Shown here one piece after another: positions 43,854-54,998 of a stretch of 64,000 bases of DNA (its first letter is position 1; every line of letters begins with the position of its first letter). The DNA is from Mikania micrantha (lineage: Eukaryota; Streptophyta; Magnoliopsida; Asterales; Asteraceae). A program made the position numbers and the translations under genes. The stretch is taken from positions 39,082,804 through 39,146,803 of the forward strand of contig CM018683.1 of the NCBI GenBank assembly GCA_009363875.1. The letters are read 5' to 3'. The notes beneath the pieces were generated by a model, which saw only the letters and a list, made by a program, of their open reading frames with translations, did no database searches and was not told the origin of the DNA.

Positions 43854-44247
43854 TGTCACACCCCGAGCCGGCGGGCCGGATCGTGTGTCCCGTCGGGCGG
43901 AATGATCCCGGGGCGCGATATCGGGGTGATAATCGTGATGATCAGATTGTTTACATTGCACATGATATATAATGAGAAAATACTAAATGGAATATAATTA
44001 CAAAGTTAAATTACACCAGTTTCGTTTATAATTTAACAATGTAAATCTACTATCAACATCATAATTCTTCTATCTTGTATTTGCACAAGATATACAAAAT
44101 AATACGTATAATGATGTTCAAAAATATGCACGTCCAAAATACTAGGTCCTCTATCTAGGCATCCTAGTCAAAACACACGAACTTCTTAGTTAGACCTGTT
44201 CGTCACCTGAGAAGTCATGCAAAAAGATCAAGTCAACACATGGTTGG
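43854..44247 (-). repeat. LTR fragment I (minus-strand gypsy LTR end)
   Basis: Starts tgtcacaccccg followed by a GC-rich segment with inverted repeats (gccggcgggcc, cccgtcggg), as at the PBS side of the other minus-strand LTRs. It continues as typical LTR sequence (tcacctgagaagtcatgc) until plus-strand LTR F begins at 44248. No PBS stands to its left, so it is a remnant or solo LTR. Confidence 0.6.
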
Positions 44248-44984
44248 TGTGACAACCAGTACCTGATCGTCCGGCAAGTCCGTACGGTAAGTGTACTTTC
44301 ACTATTTACTGTGTGTAAATACAATGTGTAAACAGTTGTGTCACAACAGAACTCAGAAAAACAAACAAAAGTTGTTTGTGTTTAGATGAAAATTCAAATA
44401 CAGTAAATACAACAACTCACGATAAACAATAGTTGTATGTGTTTAAGTGAAATCTTAAATACAATTAATACAACAACTCAAGAGGAACAATAGTGTACAA
44501 ACAAATGACAAGAACATATCGGTTGCAATCTGATATCCATAGATGACAGGAATCAGATGGCCGACAACTCAGTATGAAAACAAGGTGAATTCATGGTTAA
44601 CAATGTGAAAACAGGCAAGTTAGTTGAGTCCGTCTTTGAGGAAACACAATTCAAAACATAAGTTCGGTATCATTTCAGAATAACAAACTGACAGTGTGTT
44701 TGCGTGGGTGACGATTCACACAAACATATCTGTGAGTTTGAAGTTCTGAAATGATGACTGAAAAGTAGAAAACATAAATCAGAAAGTGAAACCATCGTCG
44801 TGTTCGTTCGGGTGACGATTCGAATGAATACGCGCGAATGTGACGCGATCTGACGAAACCTTTAAAATAAGCGTTTTCGATGAAATAAATTAAGAAAAAT
44901 GAATTAGAAGATTTGCTAGGAATAATCACCTTAAAAACCATAAAAGATAAAACCTTTTATTCAAATCCGTAAAACACGTGTTTA

Positions 44985-45055
44985 CGCGCCGGAAACGTAA
45001 CGAAAATTAAGACCGAGCAACCGAAACGAACCCGAACACCCTCGGGGTATATATA
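44985..45055 (+). promoter_or_regulatory. LTR F core promoter with TATA box
   Basis: gccggaaacgt, gaccgagcaaccgaaacgaa, cccgaacaccctcgggg, then tatatata (45048-45055); a CT-rich run follows at 45080-45140. Shared with 21105-21180 and, on the minus strand, 54321-54400. Confidence 0.7.
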
Positions 45056-45479
45056 CCCTAAATGAGTCACCTACCTCATTTATTTCTCTCACACATTCTC
45101 TCTAAAACCCTAGAACCGGATTTCTCTCTCTCTCTCTACCATTTTCAAACTTCAAACCACTAGATCTCATCCATTTCTTGACCAAATCACCTCATCTTGG
45201 TGCCAAATCGAAGCTATAATCATCCTCTACATGAAAGTACAACCAGTTGGGAGCAAAAACCAACAAAAATCGAGGTACTGAGCTGCAAAATCACGAAAAA
45301 TTAGGGTTTTCAAAACACCTTTGGTTGAACACTTGTGAAACTGGATAAAAACCCTTCCTCTCAAACCCTACCTACTCGAAAATGGTTCTTACATACCCAA
45401 CCACCGAAAACCACCATGGAACTTGGCTAGAAACCTGATTGGTGCAATCGGGGTGCGCCCAGCTACAGCCTGCCCGAAG

Positions 45480-45795
45480 GGCTGCTTCGGCCGAAAGGGA
45501 AGAGCCTGGCTTGGCCGAATGGCCATGAGCCGCATGGGCTAGCCACCCGATCGAATCAACTCCTGGGCTGAGTGATCTCTTTCGGTGCTCCCTCATTCGG
45601 TCCCCACATGCGCATGAACCCCATTCGGCCAATACAACCCATTCGCCAGAGCCATCTTATTCGGCCTAGGGCCATGCCTACCTTCGGTCGGACCACCTTC
45701 AGTAGGCCTAGGCACCCATTCGGTCCAAGCCCAATCCTATTCGAATGAAGGTCCTTATTCGGTCAACAAACTGATGTGATTCGGCCCCCATGATG
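45480..45795 (+). repeat. ATTCGGYC motif array in LTR F
   Basis: attcggcc/attcggtc and its close variants (cttcggtc, ttggccgaat) occur about 12 times in 310 bp, downstream of the TATA box. Confidence 0.6.
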
Positions 45796-46815
45796 GCAGT
45801 TGTGAACTAACATTTTGAACCAACTAGATTTTTATATCATGCATGGGAACTCTTAAAATACTACAAAGGTGGTAGTAAGTTTGTTAAAGAATTTGATAAA
45901 ACCTAGAAACCTTTCATTTCAAAGTGTGAACTAATTATTATCAAGAGGCAAGATGATTAGACAAACAACATTCAAATTCTTTATAAGATGTTAAGTATGT
46001 CTTAAATCCTAACCCAAATCTCTAAGTTTAAACTTAGAAACTATTTTGGGTTCAAACCTTCACAACATATCATGGGCTTATGTCAAGTCAATTGTAAAAC
46101 ATAACTATACATAATGCTAAATTAACCTAGTGGTTAAATGTTAGCATATACCATCACAAGCAAATGAGGATTTAACAACAACAGAGACCTACATGTGTTA
46201 GCCAACTCTAGGGCTAACACCCACATTCACAAACATCTAAAACTTATACTTATGAGTACAAACATCGTGAAATCAATATAGGATCGTGAAAACTACATCA
46301 AGAACAACAACGAGCGCGTGCATTCTTGTTTATACTTAGTCAACCATATCAACTACAAGGTGAGTTCATACGCCCCTTTTCTAATCTCAATTGATTTCAA
46401 AACTCGGGGATGAGAAACATGCTAAATCTTTTATTTACTTAAAAGTTTTAGTACAACATATTGTTTATACTATGATTTAGATAATATTGTTTGACTTTAT
46501 TATCGCTTATCATCGTATGTATGCTTGTGTGATCATATCATAACTGAGACATCTAGGATGAAGCATGATAACATAGCTTCATGGCTCATCAACACATAGG
46601 ATAATACAAATTATAAGATTTTTTCTTGTAACACTTTATTATTCCTACAAGAATGAACAACGAGATAATCAAGTCAGACAACACACTGATATTAATCTAC
46701 AGTGATTGTATTATCATTTGGTCGGTAACGTATGACCGGTGACAGGGCGACATCAGTCAGGTTTGGTAAACGACACATGGTGATATTAATCTACAGTGAT
46801 AATTGTAATTAATCC

Positions 46816-46929
46816 TTTGATTCTTTTGACTAGTAGACTGAGGAATTGATTTTCTCTCATGTCACTTTACTAGTAGTAGTTTCGTTGAAGGCTATGAGAA
46901 CACAAAGGTTATAGAGGTAAATCGGATGC
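46816..46929. other. Short stretch between LTR F and copia LTR
   Basis: Could be the end of LTR F or older flanking DNA; nothing is recognised. Confidence 0.3.
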
Positions 46930-47530
46930 TGTTGATGCATTTTCTGTGTGAAAGCTACATTTACTGTGTGAACCTCGCTTGTTGTATATGAAATCGTAGT
47001 TTGTTGTATATGATTAGAAGATCAAAATACAAAGAGTTCGGCTAGGGTTCGGCTAGGTTCAGCGAACCTATGTTCATATTATTGCCTAGGTTCGCCCTGC
47101 GAACCTATTGGTTTGTCTGGCGAACCTAATGATTCTGAGGTTCGGCAATGATTGTTTGTAGGTTCGGCTTGTATAAAGGAACACGAACCTTATCATAGGT
47201 TGGCCGAACCTTTGCAATAGGAAACCTATATATAGAGAGAAGGTGGAAGACATGGAGTAGACTTGGAGGGTTGGAACTTATAATTACACACACAAAGTTA
47301 CATTCTCTCTCTCAAGTTCAAGATCAAGATTCTCTTCATCTTATGTGTCTTTCTTGTATTCAAGTGTTGTGTATTTCACGTTTGATTCATTGTAAACACT
47401 TGGATGTTGATAATGAATGCATATTCATGATATATTACAATGTTCTTGTTGATCCAAATCTAGTCATGAACAGATTCCGCACGTTTATGATCGAATTGTA
47501 GAATTTCGTGATCGATTCTTCAAATCTACA
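46930..47530 (+). repeat. Element H 5' LTR (about 601 bp)
   Basis: Starts TGTTGATGCA and ends TCTACA one base before the PBS. The TATA box is at 47227-47234 (ctatatatag), with a CT-rich run (ttctctctctcaag) about 70 bp later. The U3 carries nine GGTTCG or CGAACC copies (47040-47210). The start is inferred from the TG and inverted ends, as the second LTR is not available. Confidence 0.65.
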
Positions 47531-47531
47531 G

Positions 47532-47543
47532 TGGTATCAGAGC
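47532..47543 (+). other. Primer-binding site, element H
   Basis: TGGTATCAGAGC, complementary to plant initiator Met tRNA, one base after the LTR. Confidence 0.9.
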
Positions 47544-47805
47544 GTTAGGCTCGATTCTACGAGTATTTGGACATCAATCTCATGTAATTTGATCAGAAAC
47601 TTCATCATTTTGAAGGTGTTTTTGAAGTTCTTCACGTTTTTGTCAACAAAAAGCCAGATCTACGAAAAATTATCAAGTTTTTGCAAATTTTGATCCGATA
47701 GAAAGATGCGCCTTGAAAAAAAGAAGATTTTGACTACTCATACGCCTTCTAACTCCAAAAAATGAAGATTCTAGAGCCATTTTAGTGAAGTTCAGATCTG
47801 TTCGA

Positions 47806-47990
47806 GCGAACAGACGAACCTGAGACGAACCTAAGAGCCGAACCTACATAGGTTCGTGATAAATAGGTTCGTGGGAACCTCTAGGTTCATGAAAACCTTC
47901 ATAGGTTCGTGAAAACTTCCATAGGTTCGTGAAAACCTCCATAGGTTCGTGAATAGGTTTGTGAGAACCTCCAATAGGTTTGTTTGAAAA
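47806..47990 (+). repeat. Tandem GGTTCG repeats in element H leader
   Basis: A 21-22-bp unit (ataggttcgtgaaaacctcc) is repeated about four times, with further cgaacct copies upstream. Confidence 0.8.
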
Positions 47991-48162
47991 GGTTTGCGAG
48001 AAAAATACCATTTTAAAAGTCCAAGTAAACCTTGTTTACCTATTTTGGGCCTTTCGGATCATTTGGGATATGTTTCAAGACCTAATTCGGACGTTAAGAT
48101 AAGGTTTGAGCTGTTTTGTTTTGAGAGGTTAAATTTTGATGTTCTGAACATAAAAGTTAAAT

Positions 48163-50722
48163 ATGACATACAAGAACTGGAATGTGGAATGGTTGGCTAA
48201 CAATGGACTTGTGTTGGACAATTTGGACAATTATCCTAACTGGAGATCTACATTCGAAACGTTTATTACCAAAGCGAATGAAAATTACCTGAAGTTATTA
48301 TACCAACAATACAAGAAACCATGTCTGAAATCGAATGATAATTTTGGGACATCAAAACTGAATGAAGATCAAATGTTTGAATTTAATCAAGAAAGAGAAT
48401 TGTGTGACTTGTTTTCAGTGATCGTTTCTGAAGATATTAAAAAGACTGATTTTGAACAAATGCCACATTCATGTGCAAAGTGGAGTTTATTAGAACTTGC
48501 ATATAACAATCATGTTGCAAAGAAGATCAATGATGCTTATGATCGTCTTTTACCACTTATGCAAGAATTGAAATATTTTCAGTTTGATATTACTGATGGG
48601 CAAATCGTTGAGAAGTTTACGCAATTCTTACCTTATCGATGGAGTGATTTTGTTGAAATAATGAAGGAAACTGAAATCATTCATCATGTCAAATTAATGA
48701 ACTTCAAAGATGTGGTTGATAAAATGGAATCGGAGATAAGACGAACCGGAACATGGATTGTGAAAATTGTTGATTTCTCGTGGATTGGTGAACAAAGAAA
48801 CATGTTAAAGGCAAGTATAAGTGTTGAGAAAGAAAAAGAAGATGTTGATGGAGGAACAGAAGATGATCTGAAAACTGAAGATTGTATTGAGACAAGTGTG
48901 AATTTAAAGATGGAAAGTAGTGATGAAGAAAAGAGAGAGGATTCTTCATTGTCAGAATCTGATAAAGCAATTGAACCTGAAATGGCTGAAGATAGCAAAT
49001 AGGTGAATGAAGTTGTAGATGAGAGATGTAATGTTACTGAAGACACACACACTGTTGATGATTATGAAATCACAAGTGAGATGAAGAAGTCTGAAGATGA
49101 TGTGTTGAAGTCAAAGGATGAAACTTCAAGTGATGATGTGTTGAAGTCAAAGGATGAAACTTCAAGTGATGATGTGGTGTCAACAGAGGATGAGAGTGTT
49201 TATGAGAATGCCTCTGATGTTTTGTCTGAAACAACTACCATCGTTAGTGAAGATCATTGTCATGCCATTTTAGATAAAGAGGTAAGTTCAGGTAAGTTTT
49301 CTAAAGTCTCATGCTCTAAATGTTTAAATCTTGAGGGAAAAATTTGGAGTTTGGAGGAAGAAAACTTAAATTTGAAATGTGACTTATCAAACTGCAATAA
49401 AGCATACATGGATTTAAAATCAAATGAAAAGTTTTTTTCAAAACAGATTGCAGAATTGAAGTCACAGGTTCAAAAGTTGACTGATGATTTGTCAAAGTCA
49501 AATGCTAATGAAAGTGTTTCTGAACAAAAACTTGACATTTTGAGTAAAATAAATGTTGAATTAACAAAAGCAGTCAATAAAATTAAACTCAAAATGGACA
49601 AGGCAAAAAGAGACTTTGACAGAATCATGCACAAATTGGAGAATAATTACGAGTATGTAATTTCTTCAAGTCTCCTTATTGAGAAATCAAGTGATAGTGA
49701 AATTTCAAAAAAATAACATTCTTAATAAGGGAAAGTCTCCAATTTGTGCTGATGACAATTTTCCTCCGATCATTGAAGATTGTACTTTAGAGGAATATGA
49801 TGAGGAGACATTGTACAGATATGGGTTGATGGATGTACATAAGGATTATGATGATTCTCACAATAATATCTTTGATGATGTGAAACCATGTGTTTCAAAC
49901 TCTGCATCATTATCCAAAAAGAAAGTTTCTTTCAAAACCTCATTGGTTGAAATTAAAAAGTTTTCAAAGAACAAAAACAATAATTTTTCAAAACAAAATG
50001 GTTTTTCAAGTTCAAAACCTAAACGTCAAATTCAATCAAAATGGGTTGTGAAATCATCATGTGCATCAAATAGAGTGGAATAAAAGTGTGATACTTCAAA
50101 GTCTTTGATCAAAGACAAGATTTCACTAAGTCCTACAAGATGTGAAAAGTTGAACTTTGAGTCTCACACTTCATGTGGTAAGAAGTCACATTTGACTCAT
50201 AATGGTTCAACAAGGAATCAAAGACTGGTTTATGGTTCACCAGTGATAAATCACCAAAACCATAGGTTTGTGCAAAACTATTCTCCTATGTTTGTGGAGA
50301 GGAGAATATGTGTTGAGTGTGGTACAAGAGGGCATATCATTGTTAATTGTCCTTATCTATGTGAGTTAAAAGGACATGTTAGTAATGCAAAGTCTTGTAT
50401 CACAGAGGTTTCAAAGTTCATTCCTAAAAAACATAAAATGCCAAATCAAAACAAGGAAGAATTTGTGAAAGCCTCGGATGAAGAAATGTTGAAACTTTCA
50501 AAACCTTTAATGACTAATTTGGTTTTTAACAACAATGTGGTGATTCAAGATAAGTATTATCTTAAGAATGCACTTGAACAGGAACAATTGTGGATACCAA
50601 AATCAAACAAAGTTTCAAAGGAAAATTCATTAGTTTTAACTAGAAAATGGATTAAATTTCGGTATATAGATGGTCATGGAAAACTCAAGACCTCAAAGGC
50701 TTGGGTGACCAAAGCTATATAA
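48163..50722 (+). pseudogene. Element H copia gag, with stops and a frameshift
   Basis: A capsid-type protein of a copia element. ATG 48163 opens a frame (MTYKNWNVEW) with the gag-like YPNWRSTFETFI and an acidic C-terminal region. TAG at 49000-49002 interrupts it. The same frame continues to 49716 with a 12-residue tandem repeat (DDVLKSKDETSS) and a long coiled coil (about 49330-49650). An A run near 49710 marks a frameshift. The shifted frame runs on past a TAA at 50081-50083 to the CCHC knuckle CVECGTRGHIIVNC (50307-50350) and ends at 50722. Two nonsense codons and one frameshift make it non-functional as it stands. Confidence 0.8.
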
Positions 50723-51187
50723 TGGTTTGTGAGTGTGTGTAGGAGGATTTCAAGAGGACCTATCAATTGGAGGAGAGCTCATTGATAGTGGAACTTCCTG
50801 AAGTCTATTTGGTAAAATCGTTCTAATCTTTAACTGTCATATTATTATGGAGAATTTGACAGGTTTGGAATTACATTGTCATATTTTCTTGATGTTTTCA
50901 AGTCACTTTGAACATAATGTTTCACAAAGATGGTAAATCATATCGGTTGTCAAGTTTTCGGTAATTTTGATTTTTCTATGTACTTATAAAATTCAAAAAT
51001 CAAAAAGATTTTCATTTTTAGCATTTTAGGGGGAGTAAAATTTAAAAAAATCAAAAACAATATAAAATTAGAAAATTGATAAATTGATCCGACCTTTGGG
51101 ATATGATTGTACATTGTAACATTCTAAAGCTTACTTGTATCATACAAGATCAAATACAAAGCGATCACAATGCACTCAGTATGATAT
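50723..51187 (+). other. Element H sequence after gag, protease start
   Basis: Near 50775-50800 a reading of GGELIDSGTS resembles the Asp-Ser-Gly active-site start of copia protease. The rest is AT-rich, with attttagggggagtaaaatt at about 51022. No long frame survives up to the G LTR. Confidence 0.45.
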
Positions 51188-53142
51188 TGTCACACCCCTG
51201 CGCCGCGTGCGGAATCCACGGCGCGGTGACGTATGAACAGTTGAATCATGCACAAGTATTGAATAAGAACAACCACAATGGATTACTACATTTCATATTG
51301 TTTAGACAGTTGTTTAGTTACAGACAATCTATCTACCAAAAGAAAGACAACTACAGACCCAAAATATAGTTTACAAAATAAGACTTCAAACAAGACAATT
51401 AAACAATTAGGATTTAGTGTGTTTCTAATCCATCCTAGCATGTTTCTTCATCTTGTTCTATCTTAGTATGGTCTCCTTAGTTGTCTTTGAGAATGTCTTA
51501 AACCTGATTACCTGAAACACGTGAAAAGTAACTGTCAACTACAGACGTAGTTGGTGAGAACAATAGGTTTAATCATTTGTAAACATGAGTATATGATATA
51601 AGGCATAGGTATGTTAAAGTAATAAACGATTCACATGGATGAGCTGCAACCCAAACTAACATCAAGTAAGAAAATGAGTGTAAACAGTCCAATCACTGTT
51701 TGCACAGGAGTCAACATATAATATCAAGTCCCAAAATCACGTTTGGAGTTAGATAATGTGTCAACAGTTTTGATAAAACCATACGTAACCGAAATCTGCA
51801 GTTGGTTTATAAAACAAATTTAAAAACTAACTGCAGCAATCGGTCTGCCCCAAATGTGTGTGTCCGCTTTCCCTTGTTGTGATCACCTAGTACTAACGCT
51901 AATGAATATGATACTCGATGCATTCATAAGTTTGTTTGCAACAATAGACACCATGTTTCTGAACCTCACTTTAAACGAGCGTGTTAATGCCTTAAGTGAA
52001 AACATGATTGAGTTCCTTGATTTAATCCCATGAATTAAATCCTTAGTTTTTGAATACCGTGAAATGAATCCTCTGATTTGAATACCATAAGTGAATCCTT
52101 TGATTTGAACATCACCATGAAACCATTGTTTGAATACCATGTTTGAAACCCTTGATTCAAATACCATGAAATGAATCTTTTGGTTTGAATATCATGAAAT
52201 GTGACCTTGTATATTAACAAGGTTTTTAACAGAAAAGTTTATAAAATTCATTATTTAAAAGAACATATCATTTATAAAACCTTTTTAGAATAATAGTTCA
52301 ATAGTTTAATAATCCTTTAAAACGGTTGATAACTTTTCTGAAACAGTTGATAAATCCCTTGGATTTGTAATATGAACCTGAAATGTTGATAGGAATACAC
52401 ACATCTTGTGTAATGAAATACAATTGTAAATGAAGAGTTTGAACACGTGTTCCACCCCAAAACAGTTATAAAACAGTAAAAGAGGGGCTAAAGTTCTCAC
52501 CTGTCTGCAGTAGACTCTGAACTAAAACAGATAGCAAGTAGCAAACAGGACTTCTAATTGGTTCCTATATCATTGTAATCATACATAAGATATAAGATTT
52601 ATAGTTTTATAGACCTTGATTCATTGCTTGACTTGTTCTCATGATTATGATTGTTGTGAAAACTTGAAAGTTATGATTTGAATCATTTGATTGATCATGG
52701 GTCCAAGAAACAAATATGAAATGTTCCTTTGTGCATAACTCTTATGCATAAAATGATAATTGTTTGAGAATTTGATAACCATTGATTAACATGACTTATG
52801 AAAAGATGTTCCAATTGTTTAAGCGTTTTAAGATCTTTATGATTGTGACATGATCTTATAATTAGGCTAAGTTATAACTTAACTTAATTAAGATCAATTC
52901 ATAACTTCCCTTGAGTTGTGGCCCACATTATGGGCCTTAAGCCCATAATCATAATAGGCTTTAATAGAGTCATAGTGGACCGAATGGGATTTGATTGGAC
53001 CTAGAGAATTTAAGTTGGGCCACCTAATGTGTATGTAGACCAAGTAAGCTTCTAAGGCATCCTTGATCCAACTTAAAAGCATAATGGGCCAAAGCTAATC
53101 TCCATTGGGCTTAATTTGTCCTATGGCCGATTACTAATAGGA

Positions 53143-53218
53143 TTGGGCCGAGTAGGAGTTGTTTGGGCCGAATAGGAGTTGTTTGGGCCGAATAGGAGTT
53201 GGGTTGGGCCGAGGGTTA
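53143..53218. repeat. TGGGCCGA tandem repeats in G LTR
   Basis: A unit of about 21 bp (gggccgaataggagttgttt) occurs three times. Further TGGGCC/TGGGCT copies are spread over 52920-53230, about nine in all. Confidence 0.8.
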
Positions 53219-53925
53219 TAGGCTGCCAACTTTGGGCAGCGAACCTCCTTGGTTCATGCCTAAGGTTCGGCTGCTTTGAGACACCACCAATGTTCGGCCT
53301 AAGGTTAAATGGTTCGGTCCCATGGTTGCATGCAAGGTTCGTGAGGATGGTTATGGGTTCGTGAACAAGATGACCTCGTGCAGGTTCGCCAGGGAGTCAA
53401 GGTTCGTTGACCATAACCATCAGAAGGGTTCGGCTGATGAAGCTGCGAACCATACTAAGTTCGTAGATCTTAAGAATTTCAACAAGGTTCGGCCAGGATG
53501 TTCCCATAGGTTCGGTCCCCTTATGAAACACAGGTTCGTCACATGATTAGCGAACCATACAAGGTTCGTTGCATCCTTTAGGGTTCGTGATTACAAGAAG
53601 GTTCATGGGATGCATGAAGGTTCGGACACTAGGGTTCGCTACATGGAGACTTCGGCTGGTTTCAGCAATAGCATGCAAGGGTTCGTTTAATCCAGGAGGG
53701 TTCGTGACTTTAGGATGGTTTGTCGACAGCATGAAGGCTCGTGAGGACCCCTAGGGTTCGGCTGTTAACTCCACGAACCATGCAGGGTTCGCCTTATGAT
53801 GTGCGTTCAAAGGAAGGTTCGGCCGTAGGGTTGATCAGGGTTCGGCCTGCTGTAACTCACGAACCATGGGTTCGTTTCCCCTCGCATGTTTGCCCAGAAA
53901 GGGTTCGGCCAGCGAACCTGTTAAC
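53213..53925. repeat. GGTTCG motif array in G LTR
   Basis: About 22 ggttcg and 6 cgaacc copies in 710 bp, with irregular spacing and varied flanks (aggttcggc, gggttcgtg). It lies downstream of the LTR TATA box, so it should be transcribed. The second LTR has the same array from 63429. Confidence 0.85.
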
Positions 53926-54320
53926 CGCATCATCATCAACATCAAACTCCTGGATCTAGACCACGATCTAGGCGTGTACGACCTCCAGAAAGGTTTCTAT
54001 AGGTGCAAAACTAAGATTTTTGGTGTAAGGCTCGCCTTAGTGTCGGGTTTCATGAACACACACACAAAAACCCTATTTTTCCGAAACTTCAAGCTCAATT
54101 ACCTCGATTTTGGCCGGTTAATCACACTGATTTCTTGTACTTTCGTGTAGATAATGTTGAGAGCTTCGCGTGGACACCAAGAACGACGAAATCTGTTGAG
54201 AAACGAGTGAGTTACGAACGATTAAAGCTTGGTTTTTAGAGAGAGAAAGGGTTGGACGAAAATTTAGAGAGAGAAAGTGTTGTAGGTGAAATAAATGAGA
54301 TAAATGATCTCATTCAAGGC

Positions 54321-54400
54321 TTTTATAGCCCGTGTGGTATTCGGGTCCGTTTCGGTCGCTCGGTTCGCGTTTCCGGAACGTAACGCGTATTTTACGCGAT
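54321..54400 (-). promoter_or_regulatory. Element G LTR core promoter with TATA box
   Basis: Read on the minus strand: ttccggaaacgcgaaccgag, cgaccgaaacggacccgaat, then ctataaaa (TATAAAA at 54321-54327). CT-rich runs follow (ctttctctctctaa). Same block as in LTR 3 and LTR F. Confidence 0.7.
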
Positions 54401-54734
54401 TTTAAATAAAAAGAGTTGTTAAACTCAAATAAATGATGAGTTTCAAAATTGTAAAAATATAAAATAATTAATTTAGTTATTTTTACTCTTCGTGTGTTGA
54501 CAGATCGTTAAACACTCACAATTACGTGTATACCCGCAATCGCGTATGTTTTTCGATCGTATTAATTATTTAAAGTCGTTTAATCATAATTATAAGTTCA
54601 ACATTCGTATCATTATGGATCGTCACCCATAACTATACTCAGTCTTGCTTACGTATTACGATTCTTGTTGAATTAATTGTCATAATATTCGTCTTAACAC
54701 TACGCACCAACACTATCCTGTTACACCGAACGCA

Positions 54735-54783
54735 GTATATATATAGAGCTCACTCTCGCTGCCCACCACTGTTTCGATATAAC
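54735..54783 (-). promoter_or_regulatory. Module shared between G LTR and G leader (copy 1)
   Basis: tatatatagagctcactctc, gctgcccaccactg, tttcgatata. It is repeated almost exactly at 59762-59808 and more loosely at 60276-60312. Confidence 0.7.
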
Positions 54784-54963
54784 ACAATATTGTTCTTGCC
54801 TAGTGAACTCGACTGTAAATAAATAATACATACTTGTTAAATAATAATGATTCTAACACACAAGCACATAATGAACACATGATTCACATTGACTGACTGA
54901 ACATGGACACACACTGTTCTAACACTGTTTACTACTACCATGACTAAATGCACAAATGTTACA

Positions 54964-54998
54964 GTCTCCCCTAGTTAAGGGAATTTCGTCCCGAAATT
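54964..54998 (-). other. Element G polypurine tract plus palindrome
   Basis: The minus strand has AATTTCG-GGA-CGAAATT (54982-54998), then AACTAGGGGAGAC and the LTR start TGTAACA. Confidence 0.85.

Larger units (their letters stand above)
44248..46815 (+). repeat. LTR F (plus-strand gypsy LTR, truncated)
   Basis: Starts TGTGACAACC. The stretch from 44740 to 45210 is clearly similar to element 3 LTR (20740-21345), including the block before the TATA box. A tandem duplication of about 75 bp lies at 44366-44490. The 3' limit is unclear; LTR-like GC-richer sequence (ggtaacgtatgaccggtgaca) reaches about 46790. No PBS or internal region follows. Confidence 0.65.
46930..51187 (+). mobile_element. 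Element H: Ty1/copia retrotransposon, 5' part
   Basis: The order 5' LTR, PBS, long leader, gag with coiled coil and CCHC knuckle, then a protease-like IDSG is that of Ty1/copia. The element is broken off at 51187 by gypsy element G, which likely inserted into it (candidate target duplication gatat at 51183-51187). Integrase, RT and the 3' LTR are not in the window and may lie to the right of G. Confidence 0.8.
51188..54963 (-). repeat. Element G 3' LTR (3776 bp)
   Basis: Bounded by tgtcacacccc at 51188 and atgttaca at 54963. On the minus strand transcription should start about 30 bp after TATAAAA (54321-54327), leaving roughly 3.1 kb of R-U5 with a dense GGTTCG array and TGGGCC repeats. Small open frames in it are repeated in both LTRs but resemble no protein. 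Confidence 0.93.

Noticed and set aside
45372..45632. Minus-strand Cys/Ala-rich frame in LTR F
   Set aside because: It overlaps the ATTCGGYC array and lacks homology.
51883..52167. Repeated minus-strand frames in both G LTRs (e.g. 62099-62383)
   Set aside because: The frames arise from short repeats such as tttgaatacc; conservation between the two copies reflects recent LTR duplication, not selection.
53547..53754. Open frames on both strands within the GGTTCG array
   Set aside because: A CG-containing hexamer array lowers stop frequency on both strands; this is a composition effect.
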